Shown one piece after another: positions 38,301 to 46,238 of a DNA stretch of 64,000 bases. The position numbers and the translations under genes were made by a program. This DNA comes from CAIVAT01 sp964525995. GTDB lineage: Bacteria > Bacteroidota > Bacteroidia > Bacteroidales > FEN-979. The stretch covers positions 1-64,000 of the forward strand of contig CAZGIM010000019.1 in the NCBI GenBank assembly GCA_964525995.1. Reading direction: 5' to 3'. The notes beneath the pieces were generated by a model. That model did not search any database, was not told the origin of the DNA, and saw nothing but the letters and a program-made list of their open reading frames with translations. How positions within the stretch are numbered: the stretch's first letter is position 1; each line of letters begins with the position of its first letter.

Positions 38301-39787
38301 GGATGTATCCTTTGCCCATCAGCTACCAGTTGCAGGAAAACTGGGGCAGCGGCAGTTTCGCCACCAATCAGTGGAGCACTTCGGGCGGAACGAACTGGCA
38401 GATATCCGGCGGATATGGAAATCCGGCTCCTTCGGCAATGTTCAACGGGGCACCCGCCAACTCCGACTACCACCAGTACCTGACAAGTAAAACGCTGTCC
38501 GGGGTCAATGCACCGGTCATGATGCTATGCTACGACATCTACCTCAACAATTACACGACCTCCAACTTAAACACGATGACCGTCGAACTTTGGAACGGAA
38601 TTACCTGGTCGGCACTGAAAAACTATACCAATGCCAACGGGAACATTCCCTGGACAACGGAGACCCTCAACATCACTTCCCAAACGGGCAACCAGGCATT
38701 CAGGATCAGGTTTCATGCGGCAGGTACAAATTCCTATGATATCAATAACTGGAATATCGACAACATTGCGGTTTACAGCAGGTCCGATTGGTATGGCCCC
38801 GATCCATGTATTACCGGATATAATTTTTACCTCAATAATTCCCTGATCGGGTTCACAACCGATACTATTTTTCAAATCCCTCCCGAACTGGTAGCATACG
38901 GTCAGACCGATACAGCATGCGTCAGAACGCTTTACGGATTGGCGTTAAGTACCCCAACCTGCATTCCCTTTACCTCCCAATATTTGTCTCCTCCCTGCAA
39001 CCTCACCGCGTTATACATTCCTGAAACAGTAAACCTGGCCTGGGATCCCCCGATCCCCGGCAGCGGACCCGCGCTGACCGGATACAATGTTTACCGAAAC
39101 GGGATAAAGATCAACACCACGCCCATCACATCACAAACCTATCCGGATGTATCAGCCCCGATGGGTCTGAACACTTACAGGGTAACTGCGCTTTATGGAT
39201 CTACCGAATCACTGCCTGCAGGTCCCGTTGTTGTTAACGTCGTCCCCTTGATCCGCACCATCACCAATGATACAATTTCAAGCGGCATGGCCGGATGCTT
39301 CAACGCAATCAACACCATTATGGTTGCCGGGAACGGCTCCACTTTCGTGGTCCAAAACGGGGGAAGCGCCACCCTGATCGCAGGACAAAACATCCTCTGT
39401 TATCCTGGGACGACGATTCAAAATGGAGGTTACATGTGGGGTTACATCTCCCCCGATGGCCCATGGTGTGTCAATCCCTCTATGCCTGCAATCGTACCAT
39501 CGAAGTCAGAAAGTGAAAAAAACAGCATAGAAAATATTGCGCCGACTTCGTGGAAGGTTTATCCGAATCCCACGACCGGAACGTTCGTGTTAGACTGGTT
39601 GCGTGAATCACCACCGGGGGAAGTTGTGATTGAAATCTATGGAATGTTCGGTGAACGTATTTTACGACAGAAGCTGTATGGAGAAAGATACCACCAATTT
39701 TCACTAACCGGGAAGCCTTCCGGTATTTATTTGATCCGGGTGATCACCGGAGAAAAAACGGAGACTGTCAAGATCGTTAAATATTGA
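35333..39787 (+). CDS. Giant T9SS-exported surface protein
   Basis: 1484 residues. A signal peptide (to VTAQ) is followed by a cleaved-adhesin/MAM-like sandwich (about 30-200, TLLTESFESGSGVTLPAGW and WFNAGSCQRVNAQAGWK). Two carboxypeptidase-regulatory-like repeats follow (about 380-540, GYVRDAVTMLPVAGAVVVCG and GGVITDASTGVPIIGATITI), then further sandwich domains, fibronectin-III-like segments (NLTALYIPETVNLAWDPP) and a second adhesin-type sandwich near 1015-1150. The end is a type A T9SS sorting domain (WKVYPNPTTGTF to KIVKY). It should be exported and attached to the surface. It looks like an adhesin or structural protein; no protease triad was found. Confidence 0.87.
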   Translation: MLSLIRKQYGSLLFIVLILISGSSVTAQQTTLLTESFESGSGVTLPAGWVVEQVSGTQPGVTVVTGTSSPTITAAFDGVKFVSYGSATIAAGSSRLKRTLPVVTTNTTFAMVDFAWYEDPAYPSNPDSVIVQWSTDGTAWFNAGSCQRVNAQAGWKRKHVMLPPGANGQPTLYVAFLFTSANGNNCALDDVHVTAGPLQPAFATIGTGTLSSAYPFPTSWMGGRTQMLFTAAELTDAGVTAGNITSVGFNVITFSSQVMNGFSVKMGHTSLTSLSAGFVNGLTAYYTSPYAVPGTGWRDITLESPFVWNGSSNVIVEICYANIAYTANSPVYATTVTGKTAGHYDDSQTECSTTTFNAPANRPNIRFGVPSMSQGALMGYVRDAVTMLPVAGAVVVCGTRRDTSRADGFYIIYNLPAGMVNVSAIAAGYSSTSVSQSISAGAATQSDILLTPGPKVGGVITDASTGVPIIGATITIAGTTYTMSVSGGMYLTPPLSLLGTQTFEIEKTGYDPYAGVISFVPGITTTLNAALLPTAYPPGPMIAALNGTPGTSVNLSWSAPLGMYQLIDDDGLQDSLAVWDSAGNLNAVRFTPLGWPAKVSGGKVNLGQATNYPSNAPPLTPFTMLVYLADGPIGLPGTPADSTMVTPTGFGWNSFAFAAPVTIQSGSFYLAMKQGGIPPHAAGTGVDTTLVRLTSFSRNADAGSAWMPFPGNFMIRAIVEGSGGPSPSDGPSDRVKRNTGLIMNTNDVESPAGSTQAGPMHQQGYSQEHVIATDTDHRGDVPSAALNPIWQMPGKDTDWEPTGLMVKGNPGDLSLAPSYQVWRLLQGQEGNPALWISVATTGMTVAVDNAWPTLPPRPYRWAVKAVYSPPGQRYSSPSFSNVIGKNWTSSVTVCLNMNCTFDSKEGSIVKFTNIVYPDTSYLLITDTSGCVHFPTIWNGSYTLQVIKFSYQTCTLAVLVTGDTTLHVSMLREALPPRDLAVNPKSLQATWMYPLPISYQLQENWGSGSFATNQWSTSGGTNWQISGGYGNPAPSAMFNGAPANSDYHQYLTSKTLSGVNAPVMMLCYDIYLNNYTTSNLNTMTVELWNGITWSALKNYTNANGNIPWTTETLNITSQTGNQAFRIRFHAAGTNSYDINNWNIDNIAVYSRSDWYGPDPCITGYNFYLNNSLIGFTTDTIFQIPPELVAYGQTDTACVRTLYGLALSTPTCIPFTSQYLSPPCNLTALYIPETVNLAWDPPIPGSGPALTGYNVYRNGIKINTTPITSQTYPDVSAPMGLNTYRVTALYGSTESLPAGPVVVNVVPLIRTITNDTISSGMAGCFNAINTIMVAGNGSTFVVQNGGSATLIAGQNILCYPGTTIQNGGYMWGYISPDGPWCVNPSMPAIVPSKSESEKNSIENIAPTSWKVYPNPTTGTFVLDWLRESPPGEVVIEIYGMFGERILRQKLYGERYHQFSLTGKPSGIYLIRVITGEKTETVKIVKY

Positions 39788-39817
39788 TTATTCATATTCA
39801 CCCGGTAAAATCCAATC

Positions 39818-40240
39818 ATGAATAATCCTATCTATCCCTGCCTTTGGTTCGACGGCAAAGCCCGGGAGGCGGCTGAATTTTATTGTTCTGTATTCCCCGG
39901 TTCGGCTATCCTTTCATCGTCACAGTTAGCCGTTCAGTTTACCATCAACGGCAATCGTTTCATGGGGCTGAATGGCGGTCCGATGTACCAGATCACCGAA
40001 GGGGTTTCGTTTGTTGTGGAATGTGAATCGCAGGAAGAGATAGATTATTACTGGGAGAAACTCACGGAGGGCGGCGAAGAGAGCATGTGCGGGTGGCTGA
40101 AGGACAAATACGGCGTCTCCTGGCAGATTATCCCTGCAATCCTTTATGAGCTGATGGACGATCCCGAACGCGGCCCGCGGGTGATCGAGTCATTCCTGAA
40201 GATGCGAAAATTTGACATTCAAACCCTGCTGAATGCCTGA
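39818..40240 (+). CDS. VOC-family protein (PhnB/UbiG-like)
   Basis: 140 residues, cytoplasmic. It is a vicinal oxygen chelate fold of the PhnB-like group: begins YPCLWFDGKAREAAEFY, has SSQLAVQFTINGNRFMGLNGG, and ends KYGVSWQIIPAILYELMDD. These small proteins bind metal or small ligands, and many are resistance- or detoxification-related, but this group has no proven reaction. It sits between two surface-protein genes with no shared operon signal. Confidence 0.9.
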   Translation: MNNPIYPCLWFDGKAREAAEFYCSVFPGSAILSSSQLAVQFTINGNRFMGLNGGPMYQITEGVSFVVECESQEEIDYYWEKLTEGGEESMCGWLKDKYGVSWQIIPAILYELMDDPERGPRVIESFLKMRKFDIQTLLNA

Positions 40241-40327
40241 AGGGTTTTAAGAGCGCAGGGAAGTCGGCAAGCAGGGTGGAAAAATTGCGTAAAAGTTGGC
40301 ACAAACGAATTTTGTAATTGATCCTGA

Positions 40328-43300
40328 GTGAATTCACAAATCGGCAAATGGTTTTTTTCGCTTTCCGTTGTGGTTCTTTGCCATGGCCATCTGACGGTTT
40401 TTTCGCAGCATGAATGGGATAACTGGCTCTTTGGCAACCAGACTGGCATAACGTTTAAATTCGGACCACCGCAGGGCTTACCTACTAATCACCTAAGTAC
40501 CCAACGAAATACGGTTTCCGTTTCCGACTCTTTGGGAAATCTTCTTTTCTATTCAAACGGACACCAGGTTTTAAACCGTGAACACAACATCATGCCGAAT
40601 GGCAACGATCTTCACGGTCAGTACCTTTGTGATAAAACGGTCGGCGTTGTCCAGAAACTGGATGACGACAGTTCTTATTACCTTTTTACAATGAAGGCAC
40701 AAATACCCTCTCCCGCCGATTATAATGGGTTGTATTATTCCATCATCAATATGAGGCTGGACGGAGGACTTGGCGATATTGAACCGGGACAGAAAGAGAT
40801 CATGGTTCAGGGAACGAGCTCATGTCCTACCCAGATGACCATTGTAAGACACAAAAACAACAGGGATGCATGGGTAATTGTCAGAAACACCTATAATGCA
40901 AACAACTATTCGGCATACCTGGTTACCACGGCAGGAGTGTCATCTACGCCCGTGGTCAGTCCTGCATCTTATCCCCACGATACAATCCCTATTTGCAACT
41001 CTGGATCCATGAAGGTTTCGCCCGACGGTACCATGCTGGTTTGTCCGTCATTACCATCGGATACAGCTGAATTTTGCAGATTTAATTCCGAAACCGGACA
41101 GGTAACGCTGCTTTTTTCCTTTCAAGTTGGTTTTGGTTTGGGACCATGGATGTACATGGAATTTTCCAAAGATTCACATTATCTGTACTTATCGACTGGT
41201 GACTGGACAAACACAACCTCTAACATTTGCCAATTTAATGCAAAAGCTAAAGATTCTGCATCTTTTAAACAAAGTGAAGTGCTGGTAGGCCATTGCAGCC
41301 ATGGGGTTCATCTTCAGTTAGCACAGGACGGGAAAATTTACGGTGATATTTCAGGAAAGGACTCGTTATGTGTGATCAACAATCCAACTGTCGGTGGCAT
41401 TGGATGTGATTTCCAGCTTAACGCGATTCATCTGATTAACGGAAATGGTTCACAGGGACTTCCCATATTTTTACAGCGATACTACATTTATATCCGTGAT
41501 ACCGGGAATTGTGTAAACACGCCGGTCCATTTTTCGCCCTGGACATGGCCTCCAGCCGACAGTGTTCATTGGGACTTCGGTGATCCGGCTTCCGGAAGCG
41601 CCAATTATTCCCTCCTTACCAACGCAACTCATTCATACAGCCAGCCGGGAACCTACCACATACACCTTTTTGTGCGGCATAACGACAACCGTACCGATAC
41701 CACTTCCCGAAACATCACTATTTTACCGGGTCCTGTTCCGTTGTTAGGCCCGGACCGGTCGATCTGTACCGGCCAGAGTGTTACCTTCGATGCAGGCCCA
41801 TGCACCGGTTGTTCTTACCTCTGGAGCGCGCTCCCGTCGGGCGCCGTGGTGGGCACCACCCAAACCCTTACCACCTCGGTTGCGGGGGTATATGAAGTGG
41901 CTGTTACCGGCCCATGGGAATGCACCGGCCGGGATACCGTTCAACTATCGGTAACCGACCCGCCCGTCATCACCAACGCCCCCTTGGCGAAAACCATCTG
42001 CTCGGGCGAATCGACCGCCATTGCCCTCTCAGCGACGGTAACCGGTACCACCTGTTACTGGACCGCTTCACTTACCTCGGGTACGGTCAGCGGTTTTTCG
42101 CCCGGCTCGGGAACCACGATCGACCAGATGTTGACCAACCAGGGCGCCTCCCCGGGGGTGGTCACTTATTTGATCACCCCGGTGGCGGGAAGCTGTACCG
42201 GTACCACCGTCACCTTCCCCGTTACGGTGAACCCCGGCGAAACTGTGGGTGTGGTCATTTCAGCCTCGGCCAACCCCGTTTGCGACGGCACACCGGTCAC
42301 CTTCACGGCCACTCCTGTCAATGGCGGCTCAAATCCCGCGTTTCAGTGGATGGTAAATGGCATTATTGCCGGAATCAACAGTCCTACGTTCAGCTACATC
42401 CCGGTCAACGGCGATCAAATCATGGTTCATTGTCAATCGTCCCTTGTCAATTGTGTTTCCGGCAATCCCGCCACCTCCAATATCGTTACGATGACGGTTA
42501 ATCCGCTACTGCCGGTCAGCGTCAGCATTTCAGCCTCGGCCAATCCCACTTGCGCCGGTACGCAAGTCACCTTCACGGCCAGCCCTGTCAATGGCGGTTC
42601 AAATCCCGTGTTTCAATGGATGGTAAATGGCATCAACACGGGAAGCAATAGTCCTACGTTCAGCTATATCCCTGCCACCGGTGATCAAATCATGGTCCAT
42701 TGTCAATCGTCCCTTGTCAATTGCATTTCCGGTAATCCGGCTACCTCCAACATCGTTACGATGATGGTTAATCCGCTGCTGCCGGTTAGCGTCAGCATTT
42801 CAGCCTCGGCCAACCCGGTGTGTTCCGGCACATCGGTCACCTTCACGGCCGTTGCGGTCAATGGAGGTTCAAATCCCGTGTTTCAGTGGATGGTCAACGG
42901 CATCAACACGGGAAGCAATAGTCCAACATTCAGTTATATCCCGGTCAACGGTGATCAAATCATTGTCCATTGTCAATCGTCCATTGTCAATTGTGTTTCT
43001 GGCAACCCGGCCACCAGCAACCCTGTTTTAATATCTGTCATCCCCTCGGCCGAAGTCTCTTTTACTACCTGTTTCGACACCATCACCACTGTTAACGCAA
43101 AACCCTTCCGGCTCAAAGGAGGATTACCCCTTGGCGGAACATACTCCGGCCCGGGCGTCAACTATGCCACCGGTATCTTTACCCCATCCACTGCCGGTCC
43201 CGGAACCCACACCATCACCTACACCTACACCAACACCCTCGGCTGTTCTTCAATCAGTCAATCACTTATTCACTCATTCACTCAATCACTCATTCCTTGC

Positions 43301-43852
43301 GGCAGCACCCTGACGGATATCAGGGATGGTAACGTGTATCCCACCGTGCAAATCGGCTCGCAGTGTTGGATGCAGAAGAACCTGGATTACGGAACCACCA
43401 TTCCAACCATCATTCATCAAACCGACAACTGCATCGCAGAGCAGTATCTTCAATCGTCAATCGTAAATCCTGGCAATCGTAAATCCATTTATCAGTGGGA
43501 CGAACTCATGCGTTACGAATCCGCCCCCGGCAGCCAGGGCCTCTGTCCGCCCGGCTGGCATGTCCCCTCCGAAAGCGACTGGAACATCCTATTTAACTAC
43601 TACGACGGGCAAAGCCGGGCCGGCGAAGCGCTTATGGATCCTTTTTTGAATGGTTTCAAAGCCGACCCCGACGGGGTGCTGTATCAAAATACCATCTGGA
43701 GCTTTGCCGATTTCGCTGTACTGTTTTGGTCATCCACCCCGGTCGACGCCACCCGTGCCTGGTCACACGGCATGAACGGGATCAACTTCTCGGTGTCGTC
43801 CTATCCTGCCATGAAGGCCGATGCCTTTCCGGTAAGGTGTGTAAGGGATTGA
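40328..43852 (+). CDS. Secreted PKD/FISUMP-domain protein with three 90-residue repeats
   Basis: 1174 residues from a GTG start. A TGA codon lies directly upstream in frame, and the next residues form a signal peptide (NSQIGKWFFSLSVVVLCHG to FSQ). An N-terminal beta-propeller-like region (about 35-385) is followed by a PKD domain (PADSVHWDFGDPASG, about 405-470) and Ig-like modules. Three near-identical 90-residue repeats follow (about 640-910, each with FTA, VNGGSNP, QWMVNGI and GDQIM or GDQII). The C-terminal Fibrobacter succinogenes major paralogous (FISUMP) domain is about residues 1000-1174 (DGNVYPTVQIGSQCWM, CPPGWHVPSESDW, FPVRCVRD). No T9SS tail is seen. Two intergenic word repeats are inserted in frame. 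Probably a surface or secreted protein. Confidence 0.86.
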   Translation: MNSQIGKWFFSLSVVVLCHGHLTVFSQHEWDNWLFGNQTGITFKFGPPQGLPTNHLSTQRNTVSVSDSLGNLLFYSNGHQVLNREHNIMPNGNDLHGQYLCDKTVGVVQKLDDDSSYYLFTMKAQIPSPADYNGLYYSIINMRLDGGLGDIEPGQKEIMVQGTSSCPTQMTIVRHKNNRDAWVIVRNTYNANNYSAYLVTTAGVSSTPVVSPASYPHDTIPICNSGSMKVSPDGTMLVCPSLPSDTAEFCRFNSETGQVTLLFSFQVGFGLGPWMYMEFSKDSHYLYLSTGDWTNTTSNICQFNAKAKDSASFKQSEVLVGHCSHGVHLQLAQDGKIYGDISGKDSLCVINNPTVGGIGCDFQLNAIHLINGNGSQGLPIFLQRYYIYIRDTGNCVNTPVHFSPWTWPPADSVHWDFGDPASGSANYSLLTNATHSYSQPGTYHIHLFVRHNDNRTDTTSRNITILPGPVPLLGPDRSICTGQSVTFDAGPCTGCSYLWSALPSGAVVGTTQTLTTSVAGVYEVAVTGPWECTGRDTVQLSVTDPPVITNAPLAKTICSGESTAIALSATVTGTTCYWTASLTSGTVSGFSPGSGTTIDQMLTNQGASPGVVTYLITPVAGSCTGTTVTFPVTVNPGETVGVVISASANPVCDGTPVTFTATPVNGGSNPAFQWMVNGIIAGINSPTFSYIPVNGDQIMVHCQSSLVNCVSGNPATSNIVTMTVNPLLPVSVSISASANPTCAGTQVTFTASPVNGGSNPVFQWMVNGINTGSNSPTFSYIPATGDQIMVHCQSSLVNCISGNPATSNIVTMMVNPLLPVSVSISASANPVCSGTSVTFTAVAVNGGSNPVFQWMVNGINTGSNSPTFSYIPVNGDQIIVHCQSSIVNCVSGNPATSNPVLISVIPSAEVSFTTCFDTITTVNAKPFRLKGGLPLGGTYSGPGVNYATGIFTPSTAGPGTHTITYTYTNTLGCSSISQSLIHSFTQSLIPCGSTLTDIRDGNVYPTVQIGSQCWMQKNLDYGTTIPTIIHQTDNCIAEQYLQSSIVNPGNRKSIYQWDELMRYESAPGSQGLCPPGWHVPSESDWNILFNYYDGQSRAGEALMDPFLNGFKADPDGVLYQNTIWSFADFAVLFWSSTPVDATRAWSHGMNGINFSVSSYPAMKADAFPVRCVRD
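42257..43066 (+). repeat. Three 270-bp tandem repeats inside the FISUMP gene
   Basis: Unit starts at 42257, 42527 and 42797 (each opening ATTTCAGCCTCGGCCAA), exactly 270 bp apart, so the reading frame is kept. The units differ by scattered substitutions, not length. Each encodes one Ig-like module. Identity this high makes copy-number change by recombination likely. Confidence 0.9.
43250..43295 (+). repeat. Intergenic-type TCA tetramer tract inside a coding region
   Basis: A run of TCAN words (CAATCAGTCAATCACTT, TCACTCATTCACTC) identical in style to the non-coding tracts at 30457 and 44671, here encoding SISQSLIHSFTQSLIP between an Ig-like module and the FISUMP domain. Orientation is the one without TGA stops. 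A second word tract (CAATCGTAAATCC type) at 43450-43489 encodes QSSIVNPGNRKSI and resembles the repeat at 52250-52283. Confidence 0.65.
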
Positions 43853-43853
43853 C

Positions 43854-44432
43854 TTATTTCCTGCGACCTGATTTCGCTGCTTTTTTCAGGGAATCTGCGA
43901 TACGGATACTGTCGGCACGCTGGCGCTCTTCAAACTCCTGAACCAGCATCTCAGGTGATTTCCCCAAATTCATCAGGGCTAATTGCGACTGACTGGCAAA
44001 TTCATGCGTGGGATACTTTTCGATGAATAAAAGATAGGTCTCACGGGCCTTTTCCAGGTCGTGAAGCTGATTCTCATAAACAAAGGCCTTAAAGAACAGG
44101 CACATCGGAGCTTTTGGCTTATCGGGGTAGCGGGTGATGTACTGTTCGAAAAATGCGATCGATTTCGCACCGTTCTCGATATTCATGGCGATGTTGGCTG
44201 CTTTGAACAGATATCCCGGCGATAACGAATCATCAGGATATTTTTCAATAAAGGCTTCATAAAACGCAATGAGACTGTCGGCCTTTGCCTTGTCGAAACT
44301 GAATGCATCGGGAGCGAACAACCGTTTTTCCAAATTATCGATGCGTGAAACCTGTTTCTCACGCGAAGGAGAACAAGCTGAAACGACCATCATCAATACA
44401 GCCGGAATCAAAAAAAGAACACTTTTCTTCAT
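43854..44432 (-). CDS. TPR lipoprotein
   Basis: 192 residues. A lipoprotein signal (MKKSVLFLIPAVLMM to VVSACSP, Cys 20) precedes tetratricopeptide-like helical repeats: ADSLIAFYEAFIEKYPDD, AKSIAFFEQYITRYPDKP and ARETYLLFIEKYPTHEF. A charged helix ends the protein. TPR lipoproteins of this size act as periplasmic or outer-membrane scaffolds, like BamD in outline, though it is shorter than BamD. It converges with the FISUMP gene with one base between stops. Confidence 0.82.
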   Translation of the reverse strand: MKKSVLFLIPAVLMMVVSACSPSREKQVSRIDNLEKRLFAPDAFSFDKAKADSLIAFYEAFIEKYPDDSLSPGYLFKAANIAMNIENGAKSIAFFEQYITRYPDKPKAPMCLFFKAFVYENQLHDLEKARETYLLFIEKYPTHEFASQSQLALMNLGKSPEMLVQEFEERQRADSIRIADSLKKAAKSGRRK

Positions 44433-44473
44433 CGTATTATCATTTTAAATATTTATACACTTTTTATAATACA

Positions 44474-44766
44474 GTCATTTGTCGTGGTGCAGTGGTGCCA
44501 TAGTGCAGTGGTGCAGTGGTGCCATGGTGAAATGGAGCTATGGTGTCATGGTGAAATGGAGCTATGGTGTCGTGGTGAAATGGTGAAAAGCGAAAATAAT
44601 TCAAAATTCAAACCAGGCATTAGGTATTGGGCGTTAGGAATTAGGGAAAAACAATAATTCAAAATTTAATTCACTCAATCACTCATTCACTCAATCACTC
44701 AATCAATCGACAAATCAGTCATTCATTCAATCGACAAATCAGTCATTCAATCAATCAGTCATTCAT
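44474..44766. repeat. Intergenic word-repeat block left of def
   Basis: 44474-44590 is built from GGTG, GGTGCAGT and ATGGTG words. 44615-44690 is one arm of an inverted pair with 46087-46162 (about 73 of 77 match, one indel). 44671-44770 is the TCAN tetramer tract, which, read on the minus strand, provides the def stop TGA at 44767-44769. No frame in this 334-base gap looks coding. Confidence 0.75.
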
Positions 44767-45351
44767 TCATCCCCGTCCGCCAGTCCTACCCCGTTTCATT
44801 TGCGGAAAAACCATTCGGTATGAAACATCCACATTTCCTTTGCTGATATCGGTGAGCCGTCGTTTCAGCAACATTTTTTTTAACGAAGGGATGCGGTCAA
44901 CAAACACGATTCCTTCAATGTGATCATATTCATGCTGAATGACGCGCGCCACTACCCCATCATATTTTTCATCATGATGAATGAAGTTCTCGTCCTGATA
45001 ACGGATATGGATAACCGGTTTTCGGACAATATCCTCTCTCAATCCGGGAAAGCTCAGGCACCCTTCGTTAAAGGAAAAATCCTCCCCTTCTTCCCGGTAA
45101 ATCTCGGCATTGATGAACACCTGTTTGAAGCCCGCTGCTTCGGGATACTTTTCGGAAAAGGGGCTGGCATCGACTACAAACAACCGGATCGACTTCCCTA
45201 CCTGGGGCGCAGCGAGTCCCACTCCGTCAGAAACGTACATGGTATCCCACATATCGCTGATAAAATCTTTCAGCGAAGGAAAATCGGGGGTTACCGGAAG
45301 CGTCACCTTCTTCAATATCGGGTGACCGTAAGCAACTACTGGTAAAATCAT
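44767..45351 (-). CDS. def: Peptide deformylase
   Basis: 194 residues. Removes the formyl group from the N-terminal Met of new proteins. The three metal/catalytic boxes are intact: GVGLAAPQVG, EGCLSFPG (metal Cys) and VIQHEYDHIEG (two metal His and catalytic Glu). The C-terminal tail is basic and Gly-rich (KRGRTGGRG) and ends at a stop codon lying in the adjoining word repeat, so the last residues may be variable between strains. Confidence 0.97.
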   Translation of the reverse strand: MILPVVAYGHPILKKVTLPVTPDFPSLKDFISDMWDTMYVSDGVGLAAPQVGKSIRLFVVDASPFSEKYPEAAGFKQVFINAEIYREEGEDFSFNEGCLSFPGLREDIVRKPVIHIRYQDENFIHHDEKYDGVVARVIQHEYDHIEGIVFVDRIPSLKKMLLKRRLTDISKGNVDVSYRMVFPQMKRGRTGGRG

Positions 45352-45430
45352 ATTGTAAATTCCTTCCTGTTATTCATGGCAAGTCACACTTACTGCATGT
45401 ACTCGCCGGTATTAATTAGACCGATCCGTA

Positions 45431-45862
45431 TTATACCCGCCGGATCAGGTTTTGTTCGTGTTCCATAAAAGATTGAAGGATCAGGGTGGCGCTTACCGTG
45501 TCGATCAGGGCCTTATCCTGCCTGACTTTCTTCCTTGCCCCCGACTCCCTGATGGCCCGTGTCGCCAGCAGCGAGGTAAATCGCTCATCGATGCGGGCGA
45601 TCCGGATGTCCGGAAATGCATTCCTGAGCCTCTTGACGAACGGTTCGATATAAAGCGATGCCTCCGAAGGCGTATTGTCCATCTGCTTAGGCTCGCCGAC
45701 CACCATACATTCAACCTGTTGGGTTCTCAGGTAATCTTTCAGAAAGTCAAGGAGTTCCGGAGTGGGAACCGTGGCAAGCCCTGTCGCAATGATTTTCAAC
45801 TCATCCGTCACGGCAATGCCGCTCCGTTTCTTCCCATAATCAATGGCCAGGATTCTTCCCAT
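45431..45862 (-). CDS. ruvX: RuvX/YqgF Holliday-junction resolvase-like protein
   Basis: About 143 residues. It is the RNase H-fold family needed for pre-16S rRNA maturation, with resolvase-like activity proposed. Motifs: MGRILAIDYGKKRSGIAVTD (first Asp), a central VVGEPKQMD and the late IARIDERFTSLLA plus RQDKALIDTVSATLILQSF (final Asp). A longer frame starts at 45880, but that is inside the -7 element, so ATG 45862 is chosen. It lies 79 bases upstream of def on the same strand. Confidence 0.93.
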   Translation of the reverse strand: MGRILAIDYGKKRSGIAVTDELKIIATGLATVPTPELLDFLKDYLRTQQVECMVVGEPKQMDNTPSEASLYIEPFVKRLRNAFPDIRIARIDERFTSLLATRAIRESGARKKVRQDKALIDTVSATLILQSFMEHEQNLIRRV

Positions 45863-45877
45863 CTGCAATCTTTGCTG

Positions 45878-45885
45878 CAAAGGTA
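45878..45885 (-). promoter_or_regulatory. -7 promoter element of ruvX-def
   Basis: Minus-strand TACCTTTG (TAnnTTTG), 16 bases before the ATG at 45862. It excludes the longer start. Confidence 0.45.
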
Positions 45886-45930
45886 CAAAGAATTAAAATT
45901 TTACCTATTTTTGATCCAGGGAACGAGGGG

Positions 45931-46216
45931 ACCAGTGGACTAGTGGACCAGTGGACCAGCGGACCAGCGGACCAGGGGACAAGTGGACCAGGGGACTGCG
46001 GACTGGAGACTGAATAATTGACTGATTGACTGATTTGTTGATTGAGTGAATGTGCGAATGTGTGAATGTGTGAATGAGTGATTGAGTGATTGAGTGGTTG
46101 AGTGAATTAAATTTTGAATTATTGTTTTTTCCCTAATTCCTAACGCCCAATGCCTAATGCCTAATTTGAATTATTGTTTTTTCCCTAATTCCTAACGCCC
46201 AATGCCTAATGCCTGA
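45931..46216. repeat. 8-bp array, TGAN tract and 52-bp direct duplication
   Basis: Eight units of an 8-bp word (ACCAGNGG with variants) fill 45931-45994. The TGAN tetramer tract occupies about 46011-46096. A 52-bp unit beginning TTTGAATT is directly duplicated at 46113-46164 and 46165-46216. Part of this (46087-46162) is the inverted partner of 44615-44690. Together these account for most of the 376-base gap between ruvX and dapD. Confidence 0.8.
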
Positions 46217-46238
46217 TTAGAATTCGTAGTTTTTCTCA

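Noticed and set aside
42257..43066. Diversity-generating retroelement target
   Set aside because: No reverse transcriptase, template repeat or A-directed substitution pattern is seen. The units are ordinary tandem duplications.
44615..46216. Telomere-like words (GGCATTAGG, CCTAATGCC)
   Set aside because: They resemble eukaryotic telomere repeats only loosely, are internal, few in number and flanked by bacterial genes. They belong to the intergenic word repeats.
44474..46216. CRISPR array
   Set aside because: Units are 4, 8 or 52 bp and adjoin directly with no unique spacers, and no cas gene is present.
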